Below, piece after piece: positions 26,377-35,653 of a stretch of DNA of 64,000 nucleotides. The notes beneath the pieces were generated by a model. The model made no database searches, was not told the origin of the DNA, and worked only from the letters and a program-made list of their open reading frames with translations. How positions within the stretch are numbered: position 1 is the stretch's first letter; the number at the start of each line of letters is the position of its first letter. The DNA lies in contig NC_002678.2 in assembly GCF_000009625.1 (NCBI RefSeq), forward strand, positions 434,001 through 498,000. Direction: 5' to 3'. This DNA comes from Mesorhizobium japonicum MAFF 303099. GTDB lineage: Bacteria > Pseudomonadota > Alphaproteobacteria > Rhizobiales > Rhizobiaceae. Made by a program: the position numbers and the translations under genes.

Positions 26377-26742
26377 ATGAACGATCCGAGCGCGGGAAAG
26401 CCCGCTTACGACCCGCAGCAGCTGGAGCCCATGCTGATAGCGAGACAGCATGCTGGCGATGTCGATGGCATGGTCGCGCTGTTCGAGGCGGATGCGGTGA
26501 TCGACTGCGGCGACGGACGCTTTCTGCGCGGCCGCGAAGCCATTCGTGACTACTATGCCGAGATCGTTACGTCCGGACGGAAGTTTGCGGTCGGAGAGCA
26601 GCGACCGGCGCTCGTTTGCGGCGACCTTGCCCTCACTTCGACCCGACTTCCCGACGGTGATGTGACCAGCGAGGTTGCCCGGCGGCAGGCCGACGGCTCC
26701 TGGCTCTGGGTGATCGATCGCTATTCCGTTGCTTGGGATTAA
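26377..26742 (+). CDS. NTF2-like (SnoaL/DUF4440-type) protein
   Basis: 121 residues with the NTF2-like cone-fold pattern: an early helix (ARQHAGDVDGMVALFEADAV), a GREAIRDYY segment, then beta strands ending in a SWLWVIDRYS strand, as in nuclear-transport-factor-2-like enzymes and binding proteins. The function is not predictable; many relatives bind or isomerise small hydrophobic molecules. ATG 26377 has GGAG (26364-26367) upstream; the frame is open 62 codons further but without similarity. Monocistronic by context. Confidence 0.75.
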   Translation: MNDPSAGKPAYDPQQLEPMLIARQHAGDVDGMVALFEADAVIDCGDGRFLRGREAIRDYYAEIVTSGRKFAVGEQRPALVCGDLALTSTRLPDGDVTSEVARRQADGSWLWVIDRYSVAWD

Positions 26743-26865
26743 AGCTTTGCCTGGGGTGACCGTTTTCAGACAAGCGCCCGACCGTACTTGTTGCCGCAGG
26801 CGCGCATCAAAACGCCGCTGCGGCCGTCACAGCCGCAGTCCTGGCGTTCAGCAATCCGGGTGCGG

Positions 26866-27168
26866 CTACCGCCGCAGCGCGTATACGTCCGCCATGGTTT
26901 CGCCGGGGACCGGCAGCGCCATGTCGTCGTCCAGAAGCCGCGTTATCCGGGCAAAGCCGGTGAATGCCTTCCTGGCCTCCTCCGCCGACATCTGTCCCGA
27001 CAAAGCGGCCGAGCAGCAGTTCAGCGCGCACTGATACACTGGCCCACGTCGTCCCGTCGGCCATTTACGCAAGAAAACCATCGCCTCGGCGACACTATCC
27101 ACTTCTTCTACAGGATGTCCCTGCCCGCGCGAGATTCGCACGGGCGCAAAGAAATGCAGGTAGTCCAT
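26866..27168 (-). CDS. DUF982 domain protein
   Basis: 100 residues matching the rhizobial DUF982 pattern: F-x-x-PV-x-I near the start, a V-x-S-x-x-EA segment, W-P-x-x-x-G-x-x-Y-x-x-A-x-x-x-C, then an AL-x-G region and an AF segment. These small proteins occur in many copies in Rhizobiales and have no established function. An EcfG-type promoter (27215-27239) lies just upstream, suggesting induction in the general stress response. Confidence 0.75.
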   Translation of the reverse strand: MDYLHFFAPVRISRGQGHPVEEVDSVAEAMVFLRKWPTGRRGPVYQCALNCCSAALSGQMSAEEARKAFTGFARITRLLDDDMALPVPGETMADVYALRR

Positions 27169-27214
27169 CGTTTCCTCCCGGTCGATCGCGATGCCGCCCG
27201 ATCGAACCTTATGA

Positions 27215-27239
27215 AACGCACAGTCTTGCGGTTGGTTCC
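27215..27239 (-). promoter_or_regulatory. EcfG-type general stress response promoter
   Basis: On the minus strand GGAAC, 16 bases, then CGTT. This matches the alphaproteobacterial EcfG consensus (GGAAC-N16/17-cGTT). It ends about 47 nt upstream of the DUF982 start codon, a sensible distance for a transcription start plus short leader. Confidence 0.6.
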
Positions 27240-27287
27240 ATACAGAAAACGGAACCTTTAAAAAATCTTTTGGTCAATGGTCGCCGG

Positions 27288-28280
27288 CTAAACCGTCGGG
27301 AAATGGCAGGCCACTTTGCAGCCGGGCCGATACTCCCTCAGTTCCGGCCGTTCCGTGCGGCATCGCTCGACCGCGATCGGGCATCTTGGGTGGAAACGGC
27401 AGCCGAATGGCGGCTTGAGCGGGCTCGGCACGTCGCCGGTGAGGATGATGCGCTTGCGCGTCCCGCTGGGCGTCGTCTCAACGACCGGAACCGCCGAGAT
27501 CAAGGCCTGGCTGTAGGGATGGGCGGGCGTCGCGAACACCTGCTCCGCCGGCCCTTCCTCGACGATCGAGCCGAGATACATGACCGCGATGCGGGTCGAT
27601 ACCTGGCGCACCACCGACAGGTCGTGGGCGATAAAGATGTAGGTGAGGTTCAGCTTCTCCTGCAGATCAGCAAGCAGGTTGACTATCTGCGCCTGCACCG
27701 AGACGTCGAGCGCGGAGACCGGTTCGTCCAAGACAACCAGATCCGGGTTGAGCGCGATGGCTCGCGCGATGCCGACGCGCTGGCGCTGGCCGCCGGAGAA
27801 TTCGTGGGGATAACGCATGACATGGTCGGGCAGCAGTCCCACGAGCTCGAACAATTCCGCGACGCGCGCGGTGATCTCGCGGGAGGAAAGCTTGCCATGG
27901 ATGCGCAGCGGCTCGGCCACCAGATCGCCGACGCGCCGGCGCGGATTGAGCGAGGCCGACGGGTCCTGGAAGACCATTTGCAGGCGCCGCCGCAGCGGCC
28001 TGAGTTCAGACAGCGATTTCGAGGTGATGTCCTCGCCTTCGAACAGCAGCTCTCCGACCGATATGTCGTAGAGCCTCACCAGGCAGCGCGCCAGCGTGGA
28101 CTTGCCGCAGCCGGATTCGCCGACCAGGCCGACCGTGTCGCCGCGCCGTACGGTCAGCGAAACATTGTCGACCGCATGGACGGTTCGCTTGCCTTCGGCG
28201 GAGAAACGGGTGCCGATCGAGAAGCGCTTGCCGAGTGAACGCGTTTCGAGGATGGGGCTGTCGGTCATCGGTCCGCTCAT
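27288..28280 (-). CDS. Peptide ABC transporter ATPase, OppF/DppF type
   Basis: About 330 residues, cytoplasmic ATPase powering oligopeptide/dipeptide import. It has Walker A GESGCGKST, signature FSGGQRQR, Walker B LVVLDEPVSALD, and the C-terminal Cys-containing oligopeptide-transporter extension (CRFHPRCPIAVERC), which in this family can coordinate an iron-sulfur cluster. ATG 28280 overlaps the stop of the upstream ATPase gene as ATGA, so translation is probably coupled; a longer frame upstream is not supported. Last gene of a seven-gene peptide-utilisation operon. Confidence 0.93.
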   Translation of the reverse strand: MSGPMTDSPILETRSLGKRFSIGTRFSAEGKRTVHAVDNVSLTVRRGDTVGLVGESGCGKSTLARCLVRLYDISVGELLFEGEDITSKSLSELRPLRRRLQMVFQDPSASLNPRRRVGDLVAEPLRIHGKLSSREITARVAELFELVGLLPDHVMRYPHEFSGGQRQRVGIARAIALNPDLVVLDEPVSALDVSVQAQIVNLLADLQEKLNLTYIFIAHDLSVVRQVSTRIAVMYLGSIVEEGPAEQVFATPAHPYSQALISAVPVVETTPSGTRKRIILTGDVPSPLKPPFGCRFHPRCPIAVERCRTERPELREYRPGCKVACHFPTV

Positions 28281-29236
28281 GCCTGCGTCACCCGAAAGCA
28301 CGCGGCGGCGTGGGTGCCGACGCCAAGGTCTGGCTTGCCGGTCACGCAGGGCTCGTAGTGGACCGGGCATCGCGGGCCGAAGGCACAGCCCTGCGGCAAT
28401 CGCAGCAGCGATGGCGGCGAACCGGGAATGGCCGGCAGGCGGCGCGGCTTTTCACCGGTCAGCGGCGGGATCGAACCGAGCAGCGCGCGCGTGTAGGGAT
28501 GCCGCGGGTCGGAAAACAGTTCCATGCGGCTGCCACGTTCCACGACGCGGCCGGCGTACATGACCATCACTCGGTCGGCGAGTTCGGAGACCACGCCCAT
28601 GTCATGCGTGATGAAGACCACGGCCGATTTGTGCGTCGCGCGCAATTTGCGCACGAGGTCGAGAATGCCGGCCTGCACCGTGACGTCGAGCGCCGTGGTC
28701 GGCTCGTCCGCCACCAGCAGCGCCGGATTGCAGGACAATGCCATTGCGATTACCGCGCGCTGCCGCATGCCGCCCGAAAGCTGGTGCGGATAGCGCGACA
28801 TCGCCTCGTGCGGATTGGGAAAATTCACCTCGGCCAGCAGTTCTTCGACGCGCACCATCGCTTTGGCCTTGCTGATATTTTGGTGCGCGCGGATCTGTTC
28901 GGCGATCTGCCAGCCGATCGTGTAGACTGGCGTAAGCGCCGTCATCGGATCCTGGAAGATCATCGCGATCTCGTTGCCGCGTAAACGGCGAAGCTCCCGC
29001 GCGGGCAGCCCGACCAATTCGCGGCCCTTGTAGCGGATCGAGCCTTCGATCCGGGCGTTGGGATCGGTGATGAGGCCCATCACCGCCAGCAGCGACACCG
29101 TCTTGCCGGAACCGGATTCGCCGACAACGCCGAGTATCTCACTTTCCTCGAGGTCGAAGGAAACGCCGTCGATGGCCCGCACCAGACCGTCATTGGTGCG
29201 GAAGGATACTTTGAGGTCGCGCACCGACAGTATCAT
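28277..29236 (-). CDS. Peptide ABC transporter ATPase, OppD/DppD type
   Basis: 319 residues. It has Walker A GESGSGKT, signature LSGGMRQR, Walker B LLVADEPTTALD and the C-terminal C-x-F-x-x-RC region (CAFGPRCPVHYEPC) typical of OppD. It would pair with the OppF-type subunit on the two permeases of this operon. Its ATG overlaps the permease stop by four bases (ATGA), and its own stop overlaps the next ATG the same way, giving a tightly coupled run. Confidence 0.93.
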   Translation of the reverse strand: MILSVRDLKVSFRTNDGLVRAIDGVSFDLEESEILGVVGESGSGKTVSLLAVMGLITDPNARIEGSIRYKGRELVGLPARELRRLRGNEIAMIFQDPMTALTPVYTIGWQIAEQIRAHQNISKAKAMVRVEELLAEVNFPNPHEAMSRYPHQLSGGMRQRAVIAMALSCNPALLVADEPTTALDVTVQAGILDLVRKLRATHKSAVVFITHDMGVVSELADRVMVMYAGRVVERGSRMELFSDPRHPYTRALLGSIPPLTGEKPRRLPAIPGSPPSLLRLPQGCAFGPRCPVHYEPCVTGKPDLGVGTHAAACFRVTQA

Positions 29237-30204
29237 GATGTCCTCAGGCGCGGATCGAGCAGGATGTAGACGAAGTCGACGACCGCATTGGCGATGACCA
29301 CGAACATGGACGCATACATCACCGTCGCCATGATCATCGGCAGGTCGAGGTTCTGCAGCGCGTCATAGGTGAGCTTGCCGATGCCGTGCAGCCCGAACAC
29401 CACCTCGGTCAAAAGGGCCGAGCCGCCCACCAGCGCGCCGAAGTCGAGACCGAACAAGGTGACGAAGGCGATGAGCGATGTGCGCAAGGCGTGGCGCAGC
29501 AAGATGCGCGTCTCCGACAGGCCCTTGGCGCGGGCCGTGCGGATAAAGTCTTCCTGCAGGGATTCGATGATGGCGGCACGCAGCACGCGCCCGTAGATGC
29601 CGATGTAGAGAATGGCCAACGTGATCCACGGAATGACCAGGGTCAGGAACCAGCCTTTGGGATCGTCGGAGAAATTCTTATAGCCGAGCGGCGGCACCCA
29701 GGAGAACGCCCAGCTGTCGTGGTAGCGGCTCTGGGTGATCAGGTTCATCACCTCGCCCAGCCAGTAGACCGGCATGGAGATGCCAAGCAGCCCCAGCGCC
29801 ATCAGCAGCTTGTCCAGCCAGCTGTCGCGGGTGGCGGCGGCAACGATACCGATGATGATGGAGACAACCACCCACAGGATCGCCGCCCCGAACACCAGCG
29901 AAAGCGTAACGGGAATGGAATCCATCACCGCCGGCACCACCTTCCAGCCGCGATTGACGAAGGAGGTCAGGTCGCCGGTGACGAAGATCTTCTCCATCAT
30001 CTTCACATATTGCACGTAGAGTGGCCGGTCGAAGCCGAAACTGTGGCGCACGGCTTCCAGCACTTCGGGCGATGCATTGCGGCCGGCGATGCGCGCCGCC
30101 GGGTCAGCGCCCGGCGTCGCGAAGAAGATCAGGAAGACGATGACCGAGATGCCGAACATCACGAACAGCATCTGACCGAAACGGCGCAGGATGGCATAAA
30201 ACAT
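29233..30204 (-). CDS. Peptide ABC transporter permease, OppB/DppB type
   Basis: 323 residues, six predicted membrane helices, starting FYAILRRFGQMLFVMFGISV as usual for OppB/DppB. The binding-protein-dependent transport EAA loop (ARAKGLSETRILLRHALR) couples it to the ATPases. The start at 30204 overlaps the upstream permease stop by one base (TGATG). The frame is open about 178 codons further, but that part reads as Arg/His/Ala-rich noise from the overlapping permease gene and is rejected. Confidence 0.93.
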   Translation of the reverse strand: MFYAILRRFGQMLFVMFGISVIVFLIFFATPGADPAARIAGRNASPEVLEAVRHSFGFDRPLYVQYVKMMEKIFVTGDLTSFVNRGWKVVPAVMDSIPVTLSLVFGAAILWVVVSIIIGIVAAATRDSWLDKLLMALGLLGISMPVYWLGEVMNLITQSRYHDSWAFSWVPPLGYKNFSDDPKGWFLTLVIPWITLAILYIGIYGRVLRAAIIESLQEDFIRTARAKGLSETRILLRHALRTSLIAFVTLFGLDFGALVGGSALLTEVVFGLHGIGKLTYDALQNLDLPMIMATVMYASMFVVIANAVVDFVYILLDPRLRTS

Positions 30205-31220
30205 CAGTCGCGCCCCAGCCGAACCTTGGAGCGCGGGTCGAGCGCGTCGCGCAGCCCGTCGCCGAAGACATTGAGCGCCATGACGGACACTGCGATCGCC
30301 AGGCCTGGCACCAGCGCCACCAGCGGCCTGGTGTAGAGCAGCGCCTGCCCGTCCTGGATGATGGTGCCCCAGCTCGCGGCGGGCGGCTGCACGCCGATCG
30401 ACAGAAAGGAAAGTGCCGATTCCGTCAGCATGTTCAGCGCCATCATCAGCGGCACGAAGACGATGAGCGTGGTGGTGATGTTGGGCAGGATATCGCGCCA
30501 CAGGATGCGCCATCCCGGCACGCCGAGATTGATTGCGGCCAGCACGAATTCGCTGTGGCGCAGCGACAGCACCTGCCCGCGTATCGGGCGCGCCACATAG
30601 GGCACATAGACGATGCCGATGATGATGACTGGCAACCATAGGCTGCCGGACTCGATATCGATCGGCCCGATCCTGATGCCTTGCGCGATGGTGACGATGG
30701 AAAGCGAAATCGCCAGCAGATAGATCGGGAACGCCCACAGCACATCCAGCAGGCGCGACAGCACCGTATCGGTGATGCCGCCGAAATAGCCTGCGATCAA
30801 TCCCGCCGCCGTGCCGATAATCAGGGTGAAGATGGTGGCCGCCCCGGAGATCAGCAGCGAGCTCAGCCCGCCATAGAGCATTCGGGCCATGACATCGCGC
30901 CCCTGGCTGTCGGCGCCAAGGAAATAATTACCGAGCCGCCAGGTCGGCCCCAGCGGCGTGTAGCCAAGCCCGAGCCCTTCGGTCGACTGTTCCATCACCG
31001 GGACGTCGGCGCCGTCGATCTGGATGACGGCGTCGAGCGTCGAAGCGAATGGGTCCGTGCCTGCCCATTTCGCGTAGAGAGGCGCGCTGAGGCAGGCCAG
31101 CACGATGAGGAGGAACACGGCCAAGGATGCCATGGCAGCCCTGTCCCTTGCCAGCTTCGCGAACGCGACGGCCCAGGGCCCTCGCGTCTTGCGCGACATG
31201 GCGACGGCTTGGTTCGACAC
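30204..31220 (-). CDS. Peptide ABC transporter permease, OppC/DppC type
   Basis: 338 residues with an N-terminal OppC_N-type helix (residues 31-50), a periplasmic insert (about 55-105) containing HPLG-like FLGADSQGRDVMARMLYG, then membrane helices and an EAA-type loop (INLGVPGWRILWRDILPN). It forms the heterodimeric channel with the OppB-type permease. The gene follows the binding-protein gene by 22 bp. Confidence 0.92.
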   Translation of the reverse strand: MSNQAVAMSRKTRGPWAVAFAKLARDRAAMASLAVFLLIVLACLSAPLYAKWAGTDPFASTLDAVIQIDGADVPVMEQSTEGLGLGYTPLGPTWRLGNYFLGADSQGRDVMARMLYGGLSSLLISGAATIFTLIIGTAAGLIAGYFGGITDTVLSRLLDVLWAFPIYLLAISLSIVTIAQGIRIGPIDIESGSLWLPVIIIGIVYVPYVARPIRGQVLSLRHSEFVLAAINLGVPGWRILWRDILPNITTTLIVFVPLMMALNMLTESALSFLSIGVQPPAASWGTIIQDGQALLYTRPLVALVPGLAIAVSVMALNVFGDGLRDALDPRSKVRLGRD

Positions 31221-31242
31221 GGGCGTGCCCCTCCAAAGGTCG

Positions 31243-32904
31243 TTACTGCACCCAGGACTGGGTGATCATCCAGTTGAACTGCCGGTTGAACTTGAAGTTG
31301 CCAACCCGTTTGCTGACGAAATCAAGCCGCTTCGGGGTAAAGAGGCCGACTGCCGGCGCCTTGTCCGTGACCTGCTTGTCGATTTCGGCCCACATTTTGT
31401 CGGCGGCTTTCTGGTCGGTCACGCCGAGGTCCAGCGCCTTTTGCATCTTGGCGTCGATGTCCTTGTCGCAGAAGCCGGCGATGTTGATCGAAGCGTCCGA
31501 ACCTTCACGGAAGGAGGAGCAGCTGAACAGGATGTTGAGGAAGTCCGACGCTGCGGGATAGTCCTTGTACCACTGGGTAATGGACATCTGCACTTTGTTG
31601 TTGGTGTTCTGAATGTAGGTGAACTGGATATTGGGCGAGATCGGCTTGACGTCGGCGACATAGCCGATGCTGGTCAGCACGCTCTGCAGATAGACGCCGA
31701 TGGAGCGTGAGATGGCTGTGTCCTCGGCGATGATGGTCACCTTCTGGCCCTTGGTGCCGGATTCCTCGACAAGCTGCTTTGCCTTGTCGAGATCGGGTGC
31801 CGACCATTTGGCGCCGGGGTTTTTGGTGAACGGGCAATAGTCCTCATGGCCCGGGAAGTCCGGCGGCAGGACCTGGCAGACCGGCGAGGCCAGCACCTTG
31901 CCGCCGAACAGCTTGACCAGCGTGTTGCGATCGATCGCATAGGCAACGGCCTGGCGCGCCTTTTCGTTGTCGAAGGGTGCCAGACGGTTGTTCAGCGGCG
32001 CATACCACCACGCCGAAAGCGGCGAGATGTGCAACTGGTCCATCGACTTGCTGCCAAGTTCGCCCAGGCGGTCGCTCGGCAGCGCATCGAACATCCAGTC
32101 CGCTTCGCCGTTCTGGATCGCCGTCACGGCCGCTTCCTCGGACAGGCCGAAATCATACTGGACGACATCCGGATAGCCGTCCGGCTGCGCTTCCTCGCTC
32201 CACTGCTTGAAGTTCGGGTTGCGCGACACCGTCATGCCCTTGTTGGGGTCGAAGGCGGAGATCATGTAGGCACCGGTGCTGGGAATGGGCTTGGAGCCCA
32301 TGTCTTCGGCGGGCGTATCCGCCGGCAGTACCACGGCGTGCGGCAAGGCAAGCTTGTAGAGGATCTCGGCGTCGGGCTTGGTGAGATTGAGCGTGATGGT
32401 GCCGGCCGCCTCGTCGCCGACAACGCCGCCTTCGAGCGTGCAGTTCTTGGTGTCGGCCAGGCATTTGTCGGCGCCGACGATGCCGGCATAGAAGGTGCCG
32501 GAAGTCGGCCCGGAAACCTTGAAGATGCGCTGGAAGGAGGCGACGACGTCCTTCACGCCCATATCCTGGCCACTGGAGAACTTGATGCCCTTGCGCAGCT
32601 TGAACGTGAAGGTCTTGCCGTCATTGCTGACCTGCGGCAGCGCCTCGGCCAGATCGGGGACGATGGTGAAGCCGTCCATGCCCTCGGCCTTGCGGAAGGC
32701 CACCAGGCCGTCATAGATCGGCTGGTACATCTGCCAGCCCTGATCGGTGTAGTTGATGTGCGGATCGAGCGTTCCCGCCGCAGAGCGGGCCAGAAGGCGG
32801 ATGGTGCCGCCTCGGTGCTCCTTGAGATACTCAGCCTGTGCCGGAGCGAGCCACGTGCCGGCCAGCAGTGCCGCGGCGGATGCTGCCAAAAGCAGTTTCT
32901 TCAT
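31243..32904 (-). CDS. Peptide ABC transporter substrate-binding protein (SBP family 5)
   Basis: 553 residues. The Sec signal peptide is MKKLLLAASAAALLAGTWLA with cleavage after AQA. The mature protein is a family-5 solute-binding protein (GGTIRLLAR, then LDPHINYTDQGWQMYQPIYD, and LRKGIKFSSGQDMGVKDVV), the usual partner of Opp/Dpp transporters. A preference for particular peptides cannot be read from the sequence, but co-transcription with a proline iminopeptidase and an M17 aminopeptidase points to peptides being the cargo. Four Cys (CLADTKNC, CQV, CPF) suggest a disulfide. Confidence 0.93.
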   Translation of the reverse strand: MKKLLLAASAAALLAGTWLAPAQAEYLKEHRGGTIRLLARSAAGTLDPHINYTDQGWQMYQPIYDGLVAFRKAEGMDGFTIVPDLAEALPQVSNDGKTFTFKLRKGIKFSSGQDMGVKDVVASFQRIFKVSGPTSGTFYAGIVGADKCLADTKNCTLEGGVVGDEAAGTITLNLTKPDAEILYKLALPHAVVLPADTPAEDMGSKPIPSTGAYMISAFDPNKGMTVSRNPNFKQWSEEAQPDGYPDVVQYDFGLSEEAAVTAIQNGEADWMFDALPSDRLGELGSKSMDQLHISPLSAWWYAPLNNRLAPFDNEKARQAVAYAIDRNTLVKLFGGKVLASPVCQVLPPDFPGHEDYCPFTKNPGAKWSAPDLDKAKQLVEESGTKGQKVTIIAEDTAISRSIGVYLQSVLTSIGYVADVKPISPNIQFTYIQNTNNKVQMSITQWYKDYPAASDFLNILFSCSSFREGSDASINIAGFCDKDIDAKMQKALDLGVTDQKAADKMWAEIDKQVTDKAPAVGLFTPKRLDFVSKRVGNFKFNRQFNWMITQSWVQ

Positions 32905-32922
32905 GTCTTGGTTCCCCTTTTC

Positions 32923-33855
32923 TCAGTTGTCGTTGTCGTCCAGAAAGTCGCCCACCACCCGCATGCACGCGTCCTGCTCTTCGACATGCGGCATGTGGCT
33001 GGAATGCTCGAATATCTCCCAGCGCGATCCCTTGATGCCGTCCTTGTAGGGCTGCACGGTCGCGGGTGTGGCCTCGTCGTAGCGTCCGGAGATGATCAAC
33101 GTGGGAACATCGACCGCCGGCAAGCGCTCGATGACGCTCCAGTTCTTCAGCGTTCCGATGACATGGAACTCGTTCGGCCCGTTCATCAGGTGATAGACGG
33201 TCGGATTGCGCGCGATCTGGTCGAAGATCTCCGTCACCTCCGGCGGGAAAGGCACGACCCGGCAGACATGCCGCTCGTAGAACGCCATCGTCGCTGCCTG
33301 GTAGGCTGGGTCGTCCGTCGTGCCGGCCTGCTCGTGCCGGGTCAGCGTCTCCTGTACATCCCCGGGCAGCTCGGCGCGCAACCGGTTGGCCTCTTCGACC
33401 CAAAGCTTCATGGAAGCCGGCGAGTTGGCGATGGTCAGCGACTTCAGACCTTTCGGCCGCGTCACCCCATATTCGGCGCCCAGCATGCCACCCCAGCTCT
33501 GGCCGAGCACGTGGAAGCCCGCGCGGATGCCGAGATGGTCGACGAGGTTTTCAAGCTCGTCGATGAAAAGCCGTGGCGTCCAGAAGTCGGCGCCCTTCTG
33601 CGGCAACAAAGTGGAATTGCCGCAGCCCAACTGGTCGTAGTGGATGACGGCGCGGTCCCGTCGGGCGAGAAGCTTATAGGCATCGACGTAGTTGTGGGCG
33701 GCGCCCGGCCCGCCATGCAGGACCACCACCGGGGCCTTGTCGGCATCGAGATCGCCAGAAATGCGATACCAGGTCTCGTAACTGCCGAACGGGGCTCGTC
33801 CCTCTTTGCTAGCGACCTCTGACGACATCCCGGTTCCCATCACGTTTAAACGCAT
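32923..33855 (-). CDS. Proline iminopeptidase-family alpha/beta hydrolase
   Basis: 310 residues, probably cleaving N-terminal residues (proline preferred in the family) from short peptides in the cytoplasm. HGGPG at 47-51 forms the oxyanion region, GQSWGG gives nucleophile Ser120, the acid is in SGRYDEATP, and the base is in HSSHMPH, a complete triad. The cap region in the middle matches tricorn-interacting-factor F1-like enzymes. The start is uncertain among Met1, Met6 and Met10. The gene lies 18 bp before the binding-protein gene and 27 bp after the M17 gene. Confidence 0.9.
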   Translation of the reverse strand: MRLNVMGTGMSSEVASKEGRAPFGSYETWYRISGDLDADKAPVVVLHGGPGAAHNYVDAYKLLARRDRAVIHYDQLGCGNSTLLPQKGADFWTPRLFIDELENLVDHLGIRAGFHVLGQSWGGMLGAEYGVTRPKGLKSLTIANSPASMKLWVEEANRLRAELPGDVQETLTRHEQAGTTDDPAYQAATMAFYERHVCRVVPFPPEVTEIFDQIARNPTVYHLMNGPNEFHVIGTLKNWSVIERLPAVDVPTLIISGRYDEATPATVQPYKDGIKGSRWEIFEHSSHMPHVEEQDACMRVVGDFLDDNDN

Positions 33856-33882
33856 TTCGTTTCTGTCCCCGACAGCAGGCGT

Positions 33883-35391
33883 CTAGTTCAGCCTGGTCTG
33901 CACCCACTCTTCCAGCATCTGCACGCCGAACGCCGTGGCGCCTTCGCGGCCGAGCGGCCGATCCGCGTCGGCCATTTCCTTGCCGGCGATATCGAGATGC
34001 ACCCAAGGACGATCCTCGGTGAAATGGCGCAAGAACGCCGCCGCGTAAGGCGCGTCGCCATCCTCCATATCCTTGGCGTGATGCCGCAGATCCGCGAAGG
34101 GCGATTGCAGGCCCTCGTCATAGGCCTTGTCGAGCGGCAGTTGCCAGAACCGCTCGCCAACCGTTTCCCCCGCAGCGATCATCTGCGACGCGATGGCATC
34201 GTCGGTGCTGAAAAGACCGGCAAAGACCGATCCCAGGCCGCGCATCACCGAATAGGTCAGCGTCGCCAGATCGACGATCACCGAGGGGTTGAAGCGCGAG
34301 GCGGCATAGTGGAGGCAATCGGCCAGGATCAGGCGCCCTTCCGCGTCCGTGTCGAACACCTCGACCGTCTGTCCCGATGCCGTGGTGATGATGTCGCGCG
34401 ACTTGAGCGCGGTGCCGGATGGCATGTTCTCGGCAATGCCGAGAACGCCGACGGCATGCACCGGGCTGCCTTGCCGGGCAAGCGCGATCAGCAGGCCGAC
34501 CACCGCCGCCGCGCCGCCCATATCGGCTTTCATGTCGAACATCTGCTCGCCGCGCTTGATGCAGAGGCCGCCGGCATCGAAACACACGCCCTTACCGACG
34601 AAAGCCATCGGCTGGGAAGGAGCGCCCTTGCCGCGATAGCGCAGGACAGCGACACGCGGCGGCCGCACCGACCCGGAACCCACGGCCAGGATCGCGTTCA
34701 TGCCGAGTTCTTTCAGCCGCGCCGTATCGAGTATGTCGACATCGATGCCGGCCTCGCGTAGCGGCTCCAGATGATCATGGAAATTGTCGGGATGGAGATG
34801 GTTTGGCGGCAGGTTGACCAGTGTGCGTGCATATTCGACGCCATCCGCGATGGCATTGACCCGCGCCAGTGCCGGGGTCAGCTCCGCGCTGCTTGCTCCG
34901 ACCAGCTGTATCCGCAAGGTTCGGTCCGCCCCCGCGCCCTGCCGCCGGTTGCGCATGTCGAAACGATAGCGCCGCAGCCGCATGCCCAGCGCGACGCGGG
35001 CCAGGATCTCGGCTGCGGGCCGGCCGATGTCGTCGATCGGGTCGAGGACAAGCGTCGCCGCGCATTCGCATTTGCCTTCCAGATGCGCGGCAAGCAGACC
35101 GCCGGCGCGCGCCAATGACAGGGCGCTTACGGCCTCGGCTTTGCCCAGGGCCAGGACGATCACGCGCCGGGCCGATACGCCCTGGGGGGCGATGAGATCG
35201 ATGCAGGTTCCGGAGTCGGCCAACGTGGCCGGGTCGGAGCAGGCTCGTGACAGGATCCCGCCCATTTCAGCGTCCAGCACCGTCGCCCGCGGGCCAAACC
35301 CTGCCTGGGCAGTCTGCAAGATCACGACGACCGAGGTTTCCGCGGAAATCCCGTCCACCGTTTCAAAGACCGGCACTGGCGATTGAGGCAT
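33883..35391 (-). CDS. Leucyl aminopeptidase family (M17) peptidase
   Basis: About 502 residues. The C-terminal catalytic domain has VGKGVCFDAGGLCIK (metal/substrate Lys), DMKADMGGAAAV, and the M17 signature as DTDAEGRLILAD (usual NTDAEGRL), so the dinuclear metal site appears intact. The N-terminal domain is divergent, as is normal in this family. ATG 35391 is chosen because GGGAG precedes it; an ATG 18 bases earlier is also possible. As first gene of the peptide operon, divergent from a LysR gene, it would release free amino acids from imported peptides. Confidence 0.9.
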   Translation of the reverse strand: MPQSPVPVFETVDGISAETSVVVILQTAQAGFGPRATVLDAEMGGILSRACSDPATLADSGTCIDLIAPQGVSARRVIVLALGKAEAVSALSLARAGGLLAAHLEGKCECAATLVLDPIDDIGRPAAEILARVALGMRLRRYRFDMRNRRQGAGADRTLRIQLVGASSAELTPALARVNAIADGVEYARTLVNLPPNHLHPDNFHDHLEPLREAGIDVDILDTARLKELGMNAILAVGSGSVRPPRVAVLRYRGKGAPSQPMAFVGKGVCFDAGGLCIKRGEQMFDMKADMGGAAAVVGLLIALARQGSPVHAVGVLGIAENMPSGTALKSRDIITTASGQTVEVFDTDAEGRLILADCLHYAASRFNPSVIVDLATLTYSVMRGLGSVFAGLFSTDDAIASQMIAAGETVGERFWQLPLDKAYDEGLQSPFADLRHHAKDMEDGDAPYAAAFLRHFTEDRPWVHLDIAGKEMADADRPLGREGATAFGVQMLEEWVQTRLN

Positions 35392-35618
35392 AGACTGGCA
35401 GTCTCCCATGTGCTGACGGCTCCGGCCTCGGCGCAGCTTGCATCGCGCGCAAAGCTTCGCTCGCCAATGGCGAAAACCCGTTGCCGGTCTCTGCCGTTGG
35501 TGGAATGGTGCCGGAGAGGCCCCGAATAATCGTGTTTTGATGGCGACTTAGCCGCTCTTGCCTTTTGGGTAGCGCCGAACAGGCCAGGCAATCAAACGCC
35601 AATTTTACCCAAGTCGAT

Positions 35619-35647
35619 TGACAAAAACTCAACTGACAATTCATGAT
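35619..35647 (+). promoter_or_regulatory. Candidate promoter of the LysR gene (possibly leaderless)
   Basis: TTGACA (35619-35624), a 17-base spacer and CATGAT (35642-35647) form a good sigma-70-like pair. The predicted start of transcription falls at or within one or two bases of ATG 35654, and no ribosome site is visible before that ATG. CAAT-N13-ATTG (about 35600-35620) overlaps the -35 region and could be a LysR-type site. Confidence 0.45.
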
Positions 35648-35653
35648 TAGCCA

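Noticed and set aside
31846..33822. 658-codon plus-strand frame opposite the binding-protein and hydrolase genes
   Set aside because: Codon-bias shadow; both minus-strand genes are clear family members.
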